A stretch of 62,150 nucleotides of DNA from Pseudanabaena sp. Its GTDB lineage: Bacteria > Cyanobacteriota > Cyanobacteriia > Pseudanabaenales > Pseudanabaenaceae. Below are positions 44,353 to 51,802 of this stretch, piece after piece. A program made the translations under genes and the position numbers. The DNA lies in assembly GCA_003249035.1 (NCBI GenBank), contig QBMK01000004.1:156008-218157 (forward strand). The letters run 5' to 3'. Position 1 is the stretch's first letter. Each line of letters opens with the position of its first letter. The notes below the pieces were generated by a model. The model ran no database searches and was not told the origin of the DNA. It saw nothing but the letters and a program-made list of their open reading frames with translations.

Positions 44353-45675
44353 TTAAGGAGAAACGCGATCGATTACAGTAATTTTGCCGTCTGGTTGCAC
44401 TTGCCAAACGTCGTAGCTACCTTTGACATCTCCATATTCATCCAGATCAACGTTACCGCTTGCGCCTTGATAGTTAATTTCTGTACCGGCTTTGACTAGT
44501 TTGATTGCTTCGCAAACATCGCTGACTTCTTGCCCAGGTGGATTTGCCACGGCACGGATTTTGCTCTTGATGCCATCGCCAGTGCCATCTTTAGCAGCTT
44601 CAGCAGCGATCGCAACTAGAGCAGCCGCGTCATAGGAATGGGGCACAAAAGCACCCAAATCCTGACCAGTCTTTTCTTTATAGTTCTTGGTAAATTCTGC
44701 AAGAGACTTACCATCAGCACCAGGGACAGTACCGATCGCACCCGCCAAAATCAATTTACCATCGGGGGTAGTACCAATCAGCTTAGGAAAGTCTTCGGTC
44801 TTAACACCATCAGTGAGCAAAATTTTGACATCTTTGGTTAAGCCTTGCTCAAAGGCTGCTTTAATCACTGCACCGCCAGAGTCAGGATAGAGAACTGCGA
44901 CAACAGCATCAGGCTTACTGCCAAATGCGCCCTTAGCCTCTGCCTCAAAAGTTGTGGCTTTAGGATCGTAGCGAGTTGGGTTGCTCTTGTTAACAATTGT
45001 GCCACCGAGTTTTTCAAAGGCTTCTACAAAGGCTTTCTCAAAGCCCACACCATAGTCATTGTTAATTACTAAGGTGGCAACTTTTCTCGCACCTTTTTTA
45101 TAGGCAAGGTTTGCCAAAGCTAAGGCTTGATATGTATCAGGTGGGGCAGTGCGATACCAGTAGCCATTAAATTCTCCTTTTTTGGCTCGTTCGGTAAAGA
45201 CCGGGCTGGTGCTACCAGGAGATATCATCACAACTTTGTTCGGCACAGCGATCGCAAGAGCGGCGGTAGAAACGCTGCTGGCAAATGCGCCAACAACCGC
45301 ACCGACGTTATCAACCTTTACCAATTTGGTCATGGCTTCTGCGCCTGCAGGCGGATCGGTGCGATCATCTTCCTTAAAGAATGCGATTGGTTTATCGAGT
45401 ACACCACCGCATTTATTGACGGTTTCCACGAGAAAATCAATAGATTTGATCATTGGTGCGCCTATCGAAGATAGGTCGCCCGTGGCGGGGAGAACTGCAC
45501 CTAAACGGAGAGTGTCTTTAACACCACCACTACCTGATGAGCTTGTTGCGGGTGATGTGGCAGAGGGGTTTTTAGAGTCAGTAACTGTAGTATTAGGCTG
45601 ACAAGCCACAATCCAAATTGTGGTCACTGTTGCCAGCAGGGCTAGACAGAGTGTAGAGAAAAACCTTTTAGTCAT
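44353..45675 (-). CDS. ABC transporter substrate-binding lipoprotein, branched-chain/neutral amino acid (Leu/Ile/Val) family
   Basis: A 440-residue periplasmic binding protein. The signal peptide ends in the lipobox W-I-V-A-C, followed by a Ser/Thr-rich linker. The mature part has the type I fold: L-R-L-G-A-V-L-P-A-T-G-D-L-S-S-I-G, V-G-A-F-A-S-S-V-S-T-A-A-L, and M-I-S-P-G-S-T-S-P-V-F. It resembles NatB-like neutral amino-acid binding proteins of cyanobacteria, but ligand identity is not certain. The membrane and ATPase subunits are not adjacent. Confidence 0.88.
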   Translation of the reverse strand: MTKRFFSTLCLALLATVTTIWIVACQPNTTVTDSKNPSATSPATSSSGSGGVKDTLRLGAVLPATGDLSSIGAPMIKSIDFLVETVNKCGGVLDKPIAFFKEDDRTDPPAGAEAMTKLVKVDNVGAVVGAFASSVSTAALAIAVPNKVVMISPGSTSPVFTERAKKGEFNGYWYRTAPPDTYQALALANLAYKKGARKVATLVINNDYGVGFEKAFVEAFEKLGGTIVNKSNPTRYDPKATTFEAEAKGAFGSKPDAVVAVLYPDSGGAVIKAAFEQGLTKDVKILLTDGVKTEDFPKLIGTTPDGKLILAGAIGTVPGADGKSLAEFTKNYKEKTGQDLGAFVPHSYDAAALVAIAAEAAKDGTGDGIKSKIRAVANPPGQEVSDVCEAIKLVKAGTEINYQGASGNVDLDEYGDVKGSYDVWQVQPDGKITVIDRVSP

Positions 45676-45734
45676 GGTTACGATGGACTACGATCATATT
45701 TACGAAGTTGCTGTAATTGTATCTGCAAAGTCTC

Positions 45735-46466
45735 ATGACATCTACCATTGATCCACGCCGCCAAAGAGAATTAGTCCGCTTATTAGAGCGGATGGGGCTA
45801 GAGCTATCAACTCTAGAGCGAGCCAATTCCGCTGGATTCGATTGGCTATTAATCGATCAAGCTTTGGTACATCCCAGTTTCTCAAATACTTACAACAACG
45901 ATCAATTAGAATTTGTGGGCGATAGCGTTCTGCGCTTGTCGGTAAGTTTGTTCTTACAAGAACGATATGGAGATCGCAAAGTGGGAGACTTAGCCGCTCT
46001 GCGATCGCATCTTGTCAGTGACAAAACCCTAGCCGAAATAGCAAGTATTTATGATTTGCAAAAATATGTTGTGGTCTCTAATGCAGCGCGGAATGATTCT
46101 CAAGCTTTGCGATCGCTCCTAGCGGATGCACTTGAGGCATTAATGGCAGCACTATATATTGCGACTCGCGACCTAGCCTATATTCGCAAATGGCTTGACC
46201 CACATATGCAACATTTCACTGAATCATTATTGGCGATTCCTGCTTTGGGAAATTACAAAGTTGCTCTGCAAGAATTAACTCAAGGTCGCTGGAAACGCTT
46301 GCCTGAGTATCGCAATGTTGATGAATCTTCAAATAATCAAAGTAATCTTTTTTGTGTAGAAGTTTGGTTTGATGATCGCTGCTGGGGCAAAGGTCAAGGC
46401 AAAAGTATTAAAGCTGCTCAACAAGAGGCTGCAGCGATCGCGCTGCAACAAATGGCTCAGTTGTAA
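45735..46466 (+). CDS. rnc: Ribonuclease III
   Basis: Cleaves double-stranded RNA in rRNA and mRNA processing. The 243-residue protein has the catalytic signature L-E-F-V-G-D-S-V-L-R-L near residue 50, the later L-L-A-D-A-L-E-A-L-M-A-A motif with the second metal-binding acids, and a C-terminal dsRNA-binding domain (Y-K-V-A-L-Q-E-L-T-Q-G, K-S-I-K-A-A-Q-Q-E-A-A). The frame runs from TTG 45717, but the ATG at 45735 was chosen. It is transcribed divergently from the ABC binding protein. Confidence 0.93.
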   Translation: MTSTIDPRRQRELVRLLERMGLELSTLERANSAGFDWLLIDQALVHPSFSNTYNNDQLEFVGDSVLRLSVSLFLQERYGDRKVGDLAALRSHLVSDKTLAEIASIYDLQKYVVVSNAARNDSQALRSLLADALEALMAALYIATRDLAYIRKWLDPHMQHFTESLLAIPALGNYKVALQELTQGRWKRLPEYRNVDESSNNQSNLFCVEVWFDDRCWGKGQGKSIKAAQQEAAAIALQQMAQL

Positions 46467-46469
46467 GTA

Positions 46470-46498
46470 AAAAATGGGGCGATAAGTACTCCATTTTT
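46470..46498 (+). terminator. Weak terminator after rnc
   Basis: Arms 46470-46477 and 46491-46498 (AAAAATGG / CCATTTTT) with a 13-nt loop and a T-run, directly following rnc. Confidence 0.6.
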
Positions 46499-46650
46499 GT
46501 TTTTTATTAAGATTTACGGTATTAAATGTATAAATACTTAGCGTCAAATCGTAAATTTCTCTGCAAATACATGACAAGCATCGTAATATTTCTTAGTGTG
46601 CTAATTTCACTGGTCTGATCATTTTTTAGATTAGTGCTTCGTGTGGTAAG

Positions 46651-46668
46651 AAGGAGTCAAGAGTCATT
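46651..46668 (+). promoter_or_regulatory. Strong ribosome binding site with no ATG/GTG/TTG start after it
   Basis: AAGGAG at 46651-46656 is followed at 9 nt by ATT (46666-46668), in frame with the glycosyltransferase. No ATG, GTG or TTG occurs in this frame between the upstream stop (46627) and the GTG at 46705. Translation may start at ATT (or the next CTG), adding about 13 hydrophobic residues to the first membrane helix. Confidence 0.5.
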
Positions 46669-46704
46669 CTGATACTAATATTAATCCTAGCCGCCATAAA
46701 TGCT

Positions 46705-48336
46705 GTGGCAGCAATGTGGCTACTACTTTATGGGCTTAATGCTTATTGGCTCACTGCTGTCCATAAGCCTAAGCTCTCTCTAAAAAAACAGCTGGTTTTC
46801 TCGAGACTTAATCCTGAAAGAGAATACCAAACAGTTCAAGCGGCAACATCGCCATCGTCAAGTTCAGGCGCGATCGCTGTCAATAATTTTGATAACTTTG
46901 AGAAATTTCGCCTCGACAAGCCTCTCGCTAATAGCTTCTCTAGTTATGTTTTGGCAGTAGATCCGCATGAAAATCATGCGATCGCCTTAGAAGATTTACC
47001 AATTGTCACCGTCCAGCTACCAATATTTAATGAGCGCTATGTTTCGCGCCGCTTGGTAGATGCAGTTTGTCAGATGGACTATCCGCGCGATCGGATGCAA
47101 ATTCAAGTACTTGATGACTCCATTGATGATACTCAAGCTATTCTTAGCGAAACTGTTCAAGAATACCAAAATCGGGGTTTCTGGATTGAATATGTCCATC
47201 GCACTAATCGGACTGGATTCAAGGCAGGAGCTTTGCAAGATGCTATGCCCCTTGTACAAGGAAATTATATTGCGATTTTTGATGCTGATTTCATTCCCTC
47301 AGCAAACTGGCTCAAGGATACGATTCGCCATTATGTCGAATCTCCTGATGCTAAAGTAGCGGTCGTTCAGACTCGTTGGGGACACATCAATTCTGAATAC
47401 TCTTTACTTACCAAGTTGCAATCAACTGGAATTGATGGACATTTCGCGATCGAGCAGCAGGCGCGATGCAATAACGATTATTTCCTTAATTTCAATGGTA
47501 CTGCTGGGATTTGGAACCGTCAGGCAATCATTGATGCTGGCGGTTGGCACGCTGATACCCTTGCCGAAGATATGGATTTGAGCTATCGCGCTCAGCTCAA
47601 AGGCTGGAAAGTTATGTATGACAACAATATTGTCGCTCCAGCGGAATTACCTGTAGCCATGCTTGCCTTCAAATTGCAGCAATTTCGATGGGCTAAGGGT
47701 AGCATTCAATGTGCGAAAAAGTTAATTGTCCCCATCTGGAAAGCGGACCTTAGTTTGCCAGTAAAATTCCAAGCCACAATGCATTTGACAGGATATTTCG
47801 CACATCCTTTGATGCTGATCTTGATATTGCTTTCAATTCCCCTAATGCTGATTACGCCTGATAGTGCGATCGCCTTGAGGAGTTCCTTTGAGGGGATCTG
47901 GGCAATTTTTATGCTACCTGCAACTTTTGGACCACCATTTTTGTATTTTCATGCTCAAAGAGAGTTGTACCCCAAATCTTGGCATCGCCGCATCGGTCGG
48001 ATTTTCCTACTAGCAGTTCTTGGTACTGGTATTTCTTGGAGCAATAGCCGCGCCGTGTTTGCCGGTTTATCTAATACAGGTGCAAATTTTCGTCGCACAC
48101 CTAAGTTTGATATTAAGCACAAGAGCGATCGCTGGGAAAATAAAGCATACAAAATCCCCCTTGATGCCACTGCAGGAATAGAGATTTGCCTCTGCGTTTA
48201 CAGTGCGATCGCCGCAATGTTGACAATTAGTAAAGGGCTATACATAACCTTGCCATTTATGGTGCTGTATTCGCTGAGCTATGGCTATGTTGGTGGACTT
48301 ACCCTCTGGCAATCTTGGCAACAATCGCGCAATTAG
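46705..48336 (+). CDS. Processive-type family 2 glycosyltransferase (CslA/CesA-like), membrane
   Basis: A 543-residue (from the first standard start, GTG) inverting beta-glycosyltransferase. It carries D-D (V-L-D-D-S-I-D-D), D-x-D (F-D-A-D-F), the T-E-D-like L-A-E-D-M-D-L motif and the Q-x-x-R-W motif (Q-Q-F-R-W-A-K-G). These are the hallmarks of cellulose/mannan synthase-like enzymes; the middle region most resembles plant CslA/CslC proteins. About five membrane helices flank the catalytic domain. It may polymerise a beta-glucan or mannan for the cell envelope. An upstream noncanonical start is likely (see the entry at 46651). Confidence 0.9.
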   Translation: MAAMWLLLYGLNAYWLTAVHKPKLSLKKQLVFSRLNPEREYQTVQAATSPSSSSGAIAVNNFDNFEKFRLDKPLANSFSSYVLAVDPHENHAIALEDLPIVTVQLPIFNERYVSRRLVDAVCQMDYPRDRMQIQVLDDSIDDTQAILSETVQEYQNRGFWIEYVHRTNRTGFKAGALQDAMPLVQGNYIAIFDADFIPSANWLKDTIRHYVESPDAKVAVVQTRWGHINSEYSLLTKLQSTGIDGHFAIEQQARCNNDYFLNFNGTAGIWNRQAIIDAGGWHADTLAEDMDLSYRAQLKGWKVMYDNNIVAPAELPVAMLAFKLQQFRWAKGSIQCAKKLIVPIWKADLSLPVKFQATMHLTGYFAHPLMLILILLSIPLMLITPDSAIALRSSFEGIWAIFMLPATFGPPFLYFHAQRELYPKSWHRRIGRIFLLAVLGTGISWSNSRAVFAGLSNTGANFRRTPKFDIKHKSDRWENKAYKIPLDATAGIEICLCVYSAIAAMLTISKGLYITLPFMVLYSLSYGYVGGLTLWQSWQQSRN

Positions 48337-48370
48337 AAGAAAAGGGTGCTAAGCGCCCTCTAATTTTATA

Positions 48371-49285
48371 ATGGTCAATATGTGGTCAATTGTTATCCCA
48401 ACTTATAATCGCTTGCCCATTTTACAAAAATGTTTGCAAGCATTAGAAACACAGAACTTTACGCAACCCTATGAGGTTGTGGTTGTTGATGATGGCTCTA
48501 CAGATGGCACAGTGGAATTTTTGCAAAGCCATGCTGACGAATTTCCTCATGTCCGTTTATTTCTGCAAAATCATGAAGGTGCAGCGATCGCAAGAAATAC
48601 TGGAATCGATGTGGCTCTAGGCGAAACGATTGTCTTTATTGATAGTGACCTCGTCGTTACACCAGTATTTTTGTCAGCCCATGCTAAGGCTCTTGCCAAG
48701 AGCGATCGCGCCTTTACGTATGGCTTGGTAATTAATACTAATAATTTTGAAAATCCGACCTCTGAAAAAATTAAAATCCAAGATATTTCCACTGCTTTCT
48801 TTGCGACTGGTAATGTGGCGATCGCCAAGCATTGGTTAATTGAAGCAGGGAAGTTTGATACTAGTTTCCGTCAATATGGCTGGGAAGATCTAGAGCTAGG
48901 TGTGCGCCTCAAAGATTTAGGATTGAAATTAATTAAATGTCCCGATGCTGTTGGCTACCATTGGCATCCTGCCTTTACGATTGACCAACTACCGCGACTT
49001 GTCGATGTCGAAGCTCAACGCGGACGTATGGGTGTAGTTTTTTACAAAAAACATCCAACATGGACGGTCAGACTTATGATTCAGATGACATGGCTGCATA
49101 TGATTCTTTGGGGAGTATTGTCATTGGGTGGGTTGCTGAATGAGCGATCGCTACGTCCGCTTTTAAAATGGCTAATTGATCAAGGCAAACCCCAATTAGC
49201 TCTAGAAATCGCTAGAATTTTCTTAAATTGGTACAACGTCAAGGGCGTATACGCCGCCTATCGAGATTCACAGCAGAGCCTATGA
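48371..49285 (+). CDS. GT2-family glycosyltransferase
   Basis: A 304-residue GT-A glycosyltransferase: I-P-T-Y-N-R-L, V-V-V-D-D-G-S-T-D-G-T, F-I-D-S-D-L-V-V as the D-x-D-like motif, and a G-W-E-D-L-E-L-G motif at about residue 172. A hydrophobic C-terminal helix (M-I-L-W-G-V-L-S-L-G-G-L-L) may tether it to the membrane. It follows the CslA-like gene by 34 bp and overlaps the next gene by 4 nt, so the three form an operon. Confidence 0.9.
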   Translation: MVNMWSIVIPTYNRLPILQKCLQALETQNFTQPYEVVVVDDGSTDGTVEFLQSHADEFPHVRLFLQNHEGAAIARNTGIDVALGETIVFIDSDLVVTPVFLSAHAKALAKSDRAFTYGLVINTNNFENPTSEKIKIQDISTAFFATGNVAIAKHWLIEAGKFDTSFRQYGWEDLELGVRLKDLGLKLIKCPDAVGYHWHPAFTIDQLPRLVDVEAQRGRMGVVFYKKHPTWTVRLMIQMTWLHMILWGVLSLGGLLNERSLRPLLKWLIDQGKPQLALEIARIFLNWYNVKGVYAAYRDSQQSL

Positions 49286-49485
49286 AAGTTTCTCTCGAAT
49301 TTCTTTATCACTTTCATTGCGATCGCTGCCGTAAATGGTGGAGTCGTGCCGACATCGAGCCACAAATTGGCGAAGAGGTTTACTGCCCATACTGTGGTCA
49401 TGTTAATACTGTTGAAGCGGTACAAACTTTTCGCAATGCTGCACGCGGTGGTAGTTGCCTCAGCCAACGGCCTGACGAAATTTAG
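49282..49485 (+). CDS. Small zinc-ribbon protein
   Basis: A 67-residue protein with two C-x-x-C pairs (C-D-R-C and C-P-Y-C) separated by about 20 residues, a zinc ribbon, and aromatic residues between (K-W-W-S-R). The ATG overlaps the upstream stop (ATGA at 49282-49285). Its frame is open further upstream, but that would only overlap the glycosyltransferase. Function unknown; perhaps a small accessory or regulator of the glycosyltransferase operon. Confidence 0.75.
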   Translation: MKVSLEFLYHFHCDRCRKWWSRADIEPQIGEEVYCPYCGHVNTVEAVQTFRNAARGGSCLSQRPDEI

Positions 49486-49511
49486 CGCTTTGCACTTTTA
49501 AAGTAGAGAGT

Positions 49512-49548
49512 AAAGTAGAGAGGTCGCTTTGCGAGCTGTCTACTTTTT
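49512..49548 (+). terminator. Imperfect hairpin after the zinc-ribbon gene
   Basis: AAAGTAGA ... TCTACTTT arms with GTCGC-TTT-GCGAG in the core (two mismatches), followed by T-run. Likely ends the glycosyltransferase operon. Confidence 0.55.
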
Positions 49549-49562
49549 TATGGTGATTTATT

Positions 49563-50237
49563 ATGTCCACTCCAAATATTATTCTGGCGGGATATCTTGC
49601 GGGGGCAAAAGATTACATACCGATCGCACAAAAATTAAAAAATCAAAACTTATCGGCAACGGTCGTCCCTTTGAAATGGTGGGACTGGGTTCCGACTGTG
49701 GGCGGGCGATCAATTGCACCAATCCTAGAAAAGCTCGATCAAACAGTGAATCTGGAACTAGAAAAAACAGGCGCATCGAAAGTCAATATCATTGCTCATT
49801 CCGCAGGCGGATGGTTATCGCGTATTTATCTAGGCGATCGCCCTTATTACGACAAAGTTTGGGATGCAAGACCTAAAGTTGCCAAGCTGATCTGTCTAGG
49901 CACACCACAACGTAGCCTTGAACCTTGGTCACTGCCAAACTTAGGATTTGTCAATGATAATTACCCTGATGCTTTTTATGACGACATTGAATATATCTGC
50001 ATCGCAGGGAAATCTGTACAGGGAAAAAAATCTACGCCCAAAAGATGGCTAGCCTATAGCAGCTATGAACTAACTTCTGGTCAGGGGGATGCCTGGGGGG
50101 ATGGAATTATCCCTATTGAGGCTGCATATTTAGATGGCGCTACGAATATTGCGATCGATGGGGTCTATCATTCGCCGAGATCGGGTAAATGGTATGGCTC
50201 TCAAGAAGTAGTTGATATCTGGGCAAAATATCTGTAA
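49563..50237 (+). CDS. Alpha/beta-hydrolase (lipase-like)
   Basis: A 224-residue protein. A nucleophile elbow A-H-S-A-G-G (G-x-S-x-G-type) lies near residue 78, after N-I-I-L-A-G-Y-L and a T-V-V-P-L-K-W-W-D-W segment. An acidic residue and the C-terminal H-S (V-Y-H-S-P-R-S-G) could complete the triad. Short relatives in cyanobacteria are annotated as lipases or PGAP1-like. Substrate unknown. No signal peptide. Confidence 0.78.
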   Translation: MSTPNIILAGYLAGAKDYIPIAQKLKNQNLSATVVPLKWWDWVPTVGGRSIAPILEKLDQTVNLELEKTGASKVNIIAHSAGGWLSRIYLGDRPYYDKVWDARPKVAKLICLGTPQRSLEPWSLPNLGFVNDNYPDAFYDDIEYICIAGKSVQGKKSTPKRWLAYSSYELTSGQGDAWGDGIIPIEAAYLDGATNIAIDGVYHSPRSGKWYGSQEVVDIWAKYL

Positions 50238-50358
50238 CCCAAATGGGGAAGTCAATACGACTCCTCTGAATGGGTGGATATAGCTATAAAAAATAAATAT
50301 AAGTGCAAATATCAGCCAAAAGACTTACGAAAATCCTCTATATTGCTCGACAAACTAG

Positions 50359-50387
50359 TAGACATTTTAGAAAGAGGGATGTATAGT
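50359..50387 (+). promoter_or_regulatory. Sigma-70-type promoter of the small RNA
   Basis: TAGACA (50359-50364) and TATAGT (50382-50387), each one base off consensus, separated by 17 bp. Transcription would begin near 50394. It serves no downstream protein-coding gene on this strand. Confidence 0.65.
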
Positions 50388-50393
50388 ATAGAA

Positions 50394-50463
50394 GTGTGAG
50401 GAGCGAACAAAAGAAAAAGCCTAGGAACGAAACAGGGAAAGTAACCTAGGCTTTTTCTTTTGG
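50394..50463 (+). ncRNA. Small RNA candidate, about 70 nt
   Basis: A well-formed promoter leads into GTGTGAGGAGCGAAC and then a stem with perfect 17-bp arms (50409-50425 and 50445-50461) ending in a T-rich run, with a 19-nt purine-rich loop AACGAAACAGGGAAAGTAA. No open frame of useful length lies inside. The purine-rich GGAA/AAACA-like loop recalls the Yfr2/Cyano-1 RNA family, but I cannot verify the match. The GGAG near the 5' end might pair with pyrimidine-rich targets. Lies between convergent genes. Confidence 0.6.
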
Positions 50464-50474
50464 TTACTGTTAAT

Positions 50475-50511
50475 AAAAAAAGAGACCAGCTACTAGCTGG
50501 TCTCTTTTTTT
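50475..50511. terminator. Bidirectional terminator
   Basis: Arms 50475-50492 and 50494-50511 (18 bp) with A-run on one side and T-run on the other. Second of three adjacent hairpins. Confidence 0.85.
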
Positions 50512-50515
50512 TTGT

Positions 50516-50548
50516 AAGAAAAAACCGCTCTGAAAGCGGCTTTTTCTT
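50516..50548 (-). terminator. Terminator of the DUF2288 gene
   Basis: Arms 50516-50529 and 50535-50548 with one mismatch, U-run on the minus strand; it begins at the DUF2288 stop codon. Confidence 0.8.
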
Positions 50549-50837
50549 ATGCATCAATTCGTACGAGCACAAAGGGCGGTACAACAAGACTGATAAATTC
50601 TTTTTCTTTGTTTGCATTCCATGCGCTAAGCTCCTCGGCAGTCGGATGGCGCAACCAACTATCTTCGATCCATGACTGTACTAACTGTGTATTGTCCTCA
50701 GTCAGAGCAATTCCAACATCAACCAGATCTAGTCTTGCCCCAACCAAAATCACTCTAGCCCTTGCTGCATGGGGAGATAGCCATTCCCACAGTGCGACAT
50801 CAACCATTTCCTCTAATTCATTTCTTGAATTACTCAC
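50547..50837 (-). CDS. DUF2288 protein
   Basis: A 96-residue protein matching DUF2288: W-E-W-L-S-P-H-A-A-R-A-R-V-I-L-V, L-D-L-V-D-V-G-I-A-L-T-E-D, V-Q-S-W-I-E-D-S-W-L-R-x-P-T, and the end V-V-P-P-F-V-L-V. It starts with GTG, overlapping the stop of the uracil-DNA glycosylase gene by one base (TAGTG), so the two are translationally coupled. The family is widespread in proteobacteria and cyanobacteria with unknown function. The coupling hints at a role near DNA repair, but that is only inference. Confidence 0.85.
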   Translation of the reverse strand: MSNSRNELEEMVDVALWEWLSPHAARARVILVGARLDLVDVGIALTEDNTQLVQSWIEDSWLRHPTAEELSAWNANKEKEFISLVVPPFVLVRIDA

Positions 50838-51619
50838 TAAAACTCCTCGTCATCATCAATTACGCTATCAGCATCGATAATTTCTAGATACTTTGCTTTG
50901 ATAGCTTTAACGTCTTGCCATGTTAGCCACTTCGGACTGCCCTGCTCACGACTTTGATTTCGTAGTAGATACGAAGGATGGAAAATTGGCATGACTAAGC
51001 GTCCTTCCCACTCATACCATTGCCCACGCACTTTACTAATCCCTAGCTTTTCTCCCAATATTGACTTGAGTGATGTCGCGCCAGTTAACAAAATGATTTT
51101 AGGATCGACGAGGCGAATTTGTTCCAGCAAATAGGGCTTGCATGTGGTCGTTTCTATTTCGGTGGGGACTCGATTGTTTGGCGGACGACATTTGACGGTA
51201 TTACAAACATAGATATCTTTGTTAGTGTCAAATCCCACTGATTCTAAAATCTTGTCTAAAAGTTGACCCGATTTACCGACAAATGGTAATCCTGATAGAT
51301 CTTCTTGTTCTCCAGGAGCTTCTCCAATGATTAAGATTTTTGCCTTGCGATCGCCTCTCTCGACAACAACATTAGTACGAGTTGGCGCAAGTGGGCATTT
51401 CTGACAATTGTAAGCTGCTTCACGCAAAGTGTCTAGGTTAGCAAATTGCTCACTTACTGGCACTTTGGCAACAGGTGCGGGGCTATTATTTTTAGTGGAA
51501 CGCGAAGTTTTTTTCGCAGGTGGCACCTCAGTAGTAGATCCCTCTGCATGGGGAAGTTCGACCAAAGGAACCTCCGATGGAGTCAGATCAAACAGGCTCA
51601 TTTGTTCTTTGTCAGTCAT
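50837..51619 (-). CDS. Uracil-DNA glycosylase, family 4/5 with [4Fe-4S] cluster
   Basis: Removes uracil from DNA. In the 260-residue protein the catalytic domain covers about 60-250: motif A G-E-A-P-G-E-Q-E-D, C-x-x-C (C-Q-K-C-P-L-A) plus further cysteines in V-C-N-T-V-K-C-R-P-P for the Fe-S cluster, and motif B H-P-S-Y-L-L-R near the end. The N-terminal 55 residues are a Pro/Thr/Lys-rich extension of the sort seen in some cyanobacterial members. Cytoplasmic. It is followed by the coupled DUF2288 gene. Confidence 0.93.
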   Translation of the reverse strand: MTDKEQMSLFDLTPSEVPLVELPHAEGSTTEVPPAKKTSRSTKNNSPAPVAKVPVSEQFANLDTLREAAYNCQKCPLAPTRTNVVVERGDRKAKILIIGEAPGEQEDLSGLPFVGKSGQLLDKILESVGFDTNKDIYVCNTVKCRPPNNRVPTEIETTTCKPYLLEQIRLVDPKIILLTGATSLKSILGEKLGISKVRGQWYEWEGRLVMPIFHPSYLLRNQSREQGSPKWLTWQDVKAIKAKYLEIIDADSVIDDDEEF

Positions 51620-51802
51620 AGACAGGATATGCGCCCCAAATCAATATTGCTAATATCTTACCTGTGTCAGCAATGTATTTGCATTGAATCAAGAAATTAC
51701 AGCATTTTTAGCAAATAATCGTAAATCTAAAAAATGCTTCCCACCTAATCTGATATGCTTTTGTCTTAACCATCAACATGAGTATTATTTCCAAGATTTG
51801 AA

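Noticed and set aside
50390-50405. Resemblance of the minus strand to the CUCCUCACAC core of Yfr1
   Set aside because: The second hairpin required after the core in Yfr1 is absent, and the promoter and terminator point to the plus strand.
50312-50617. 101-codon minus-strand frame
   Set aside because: Runs through three terminator hairpins and the sRNA; Lys/Phe-rich translation is an artefact of A and T runs.
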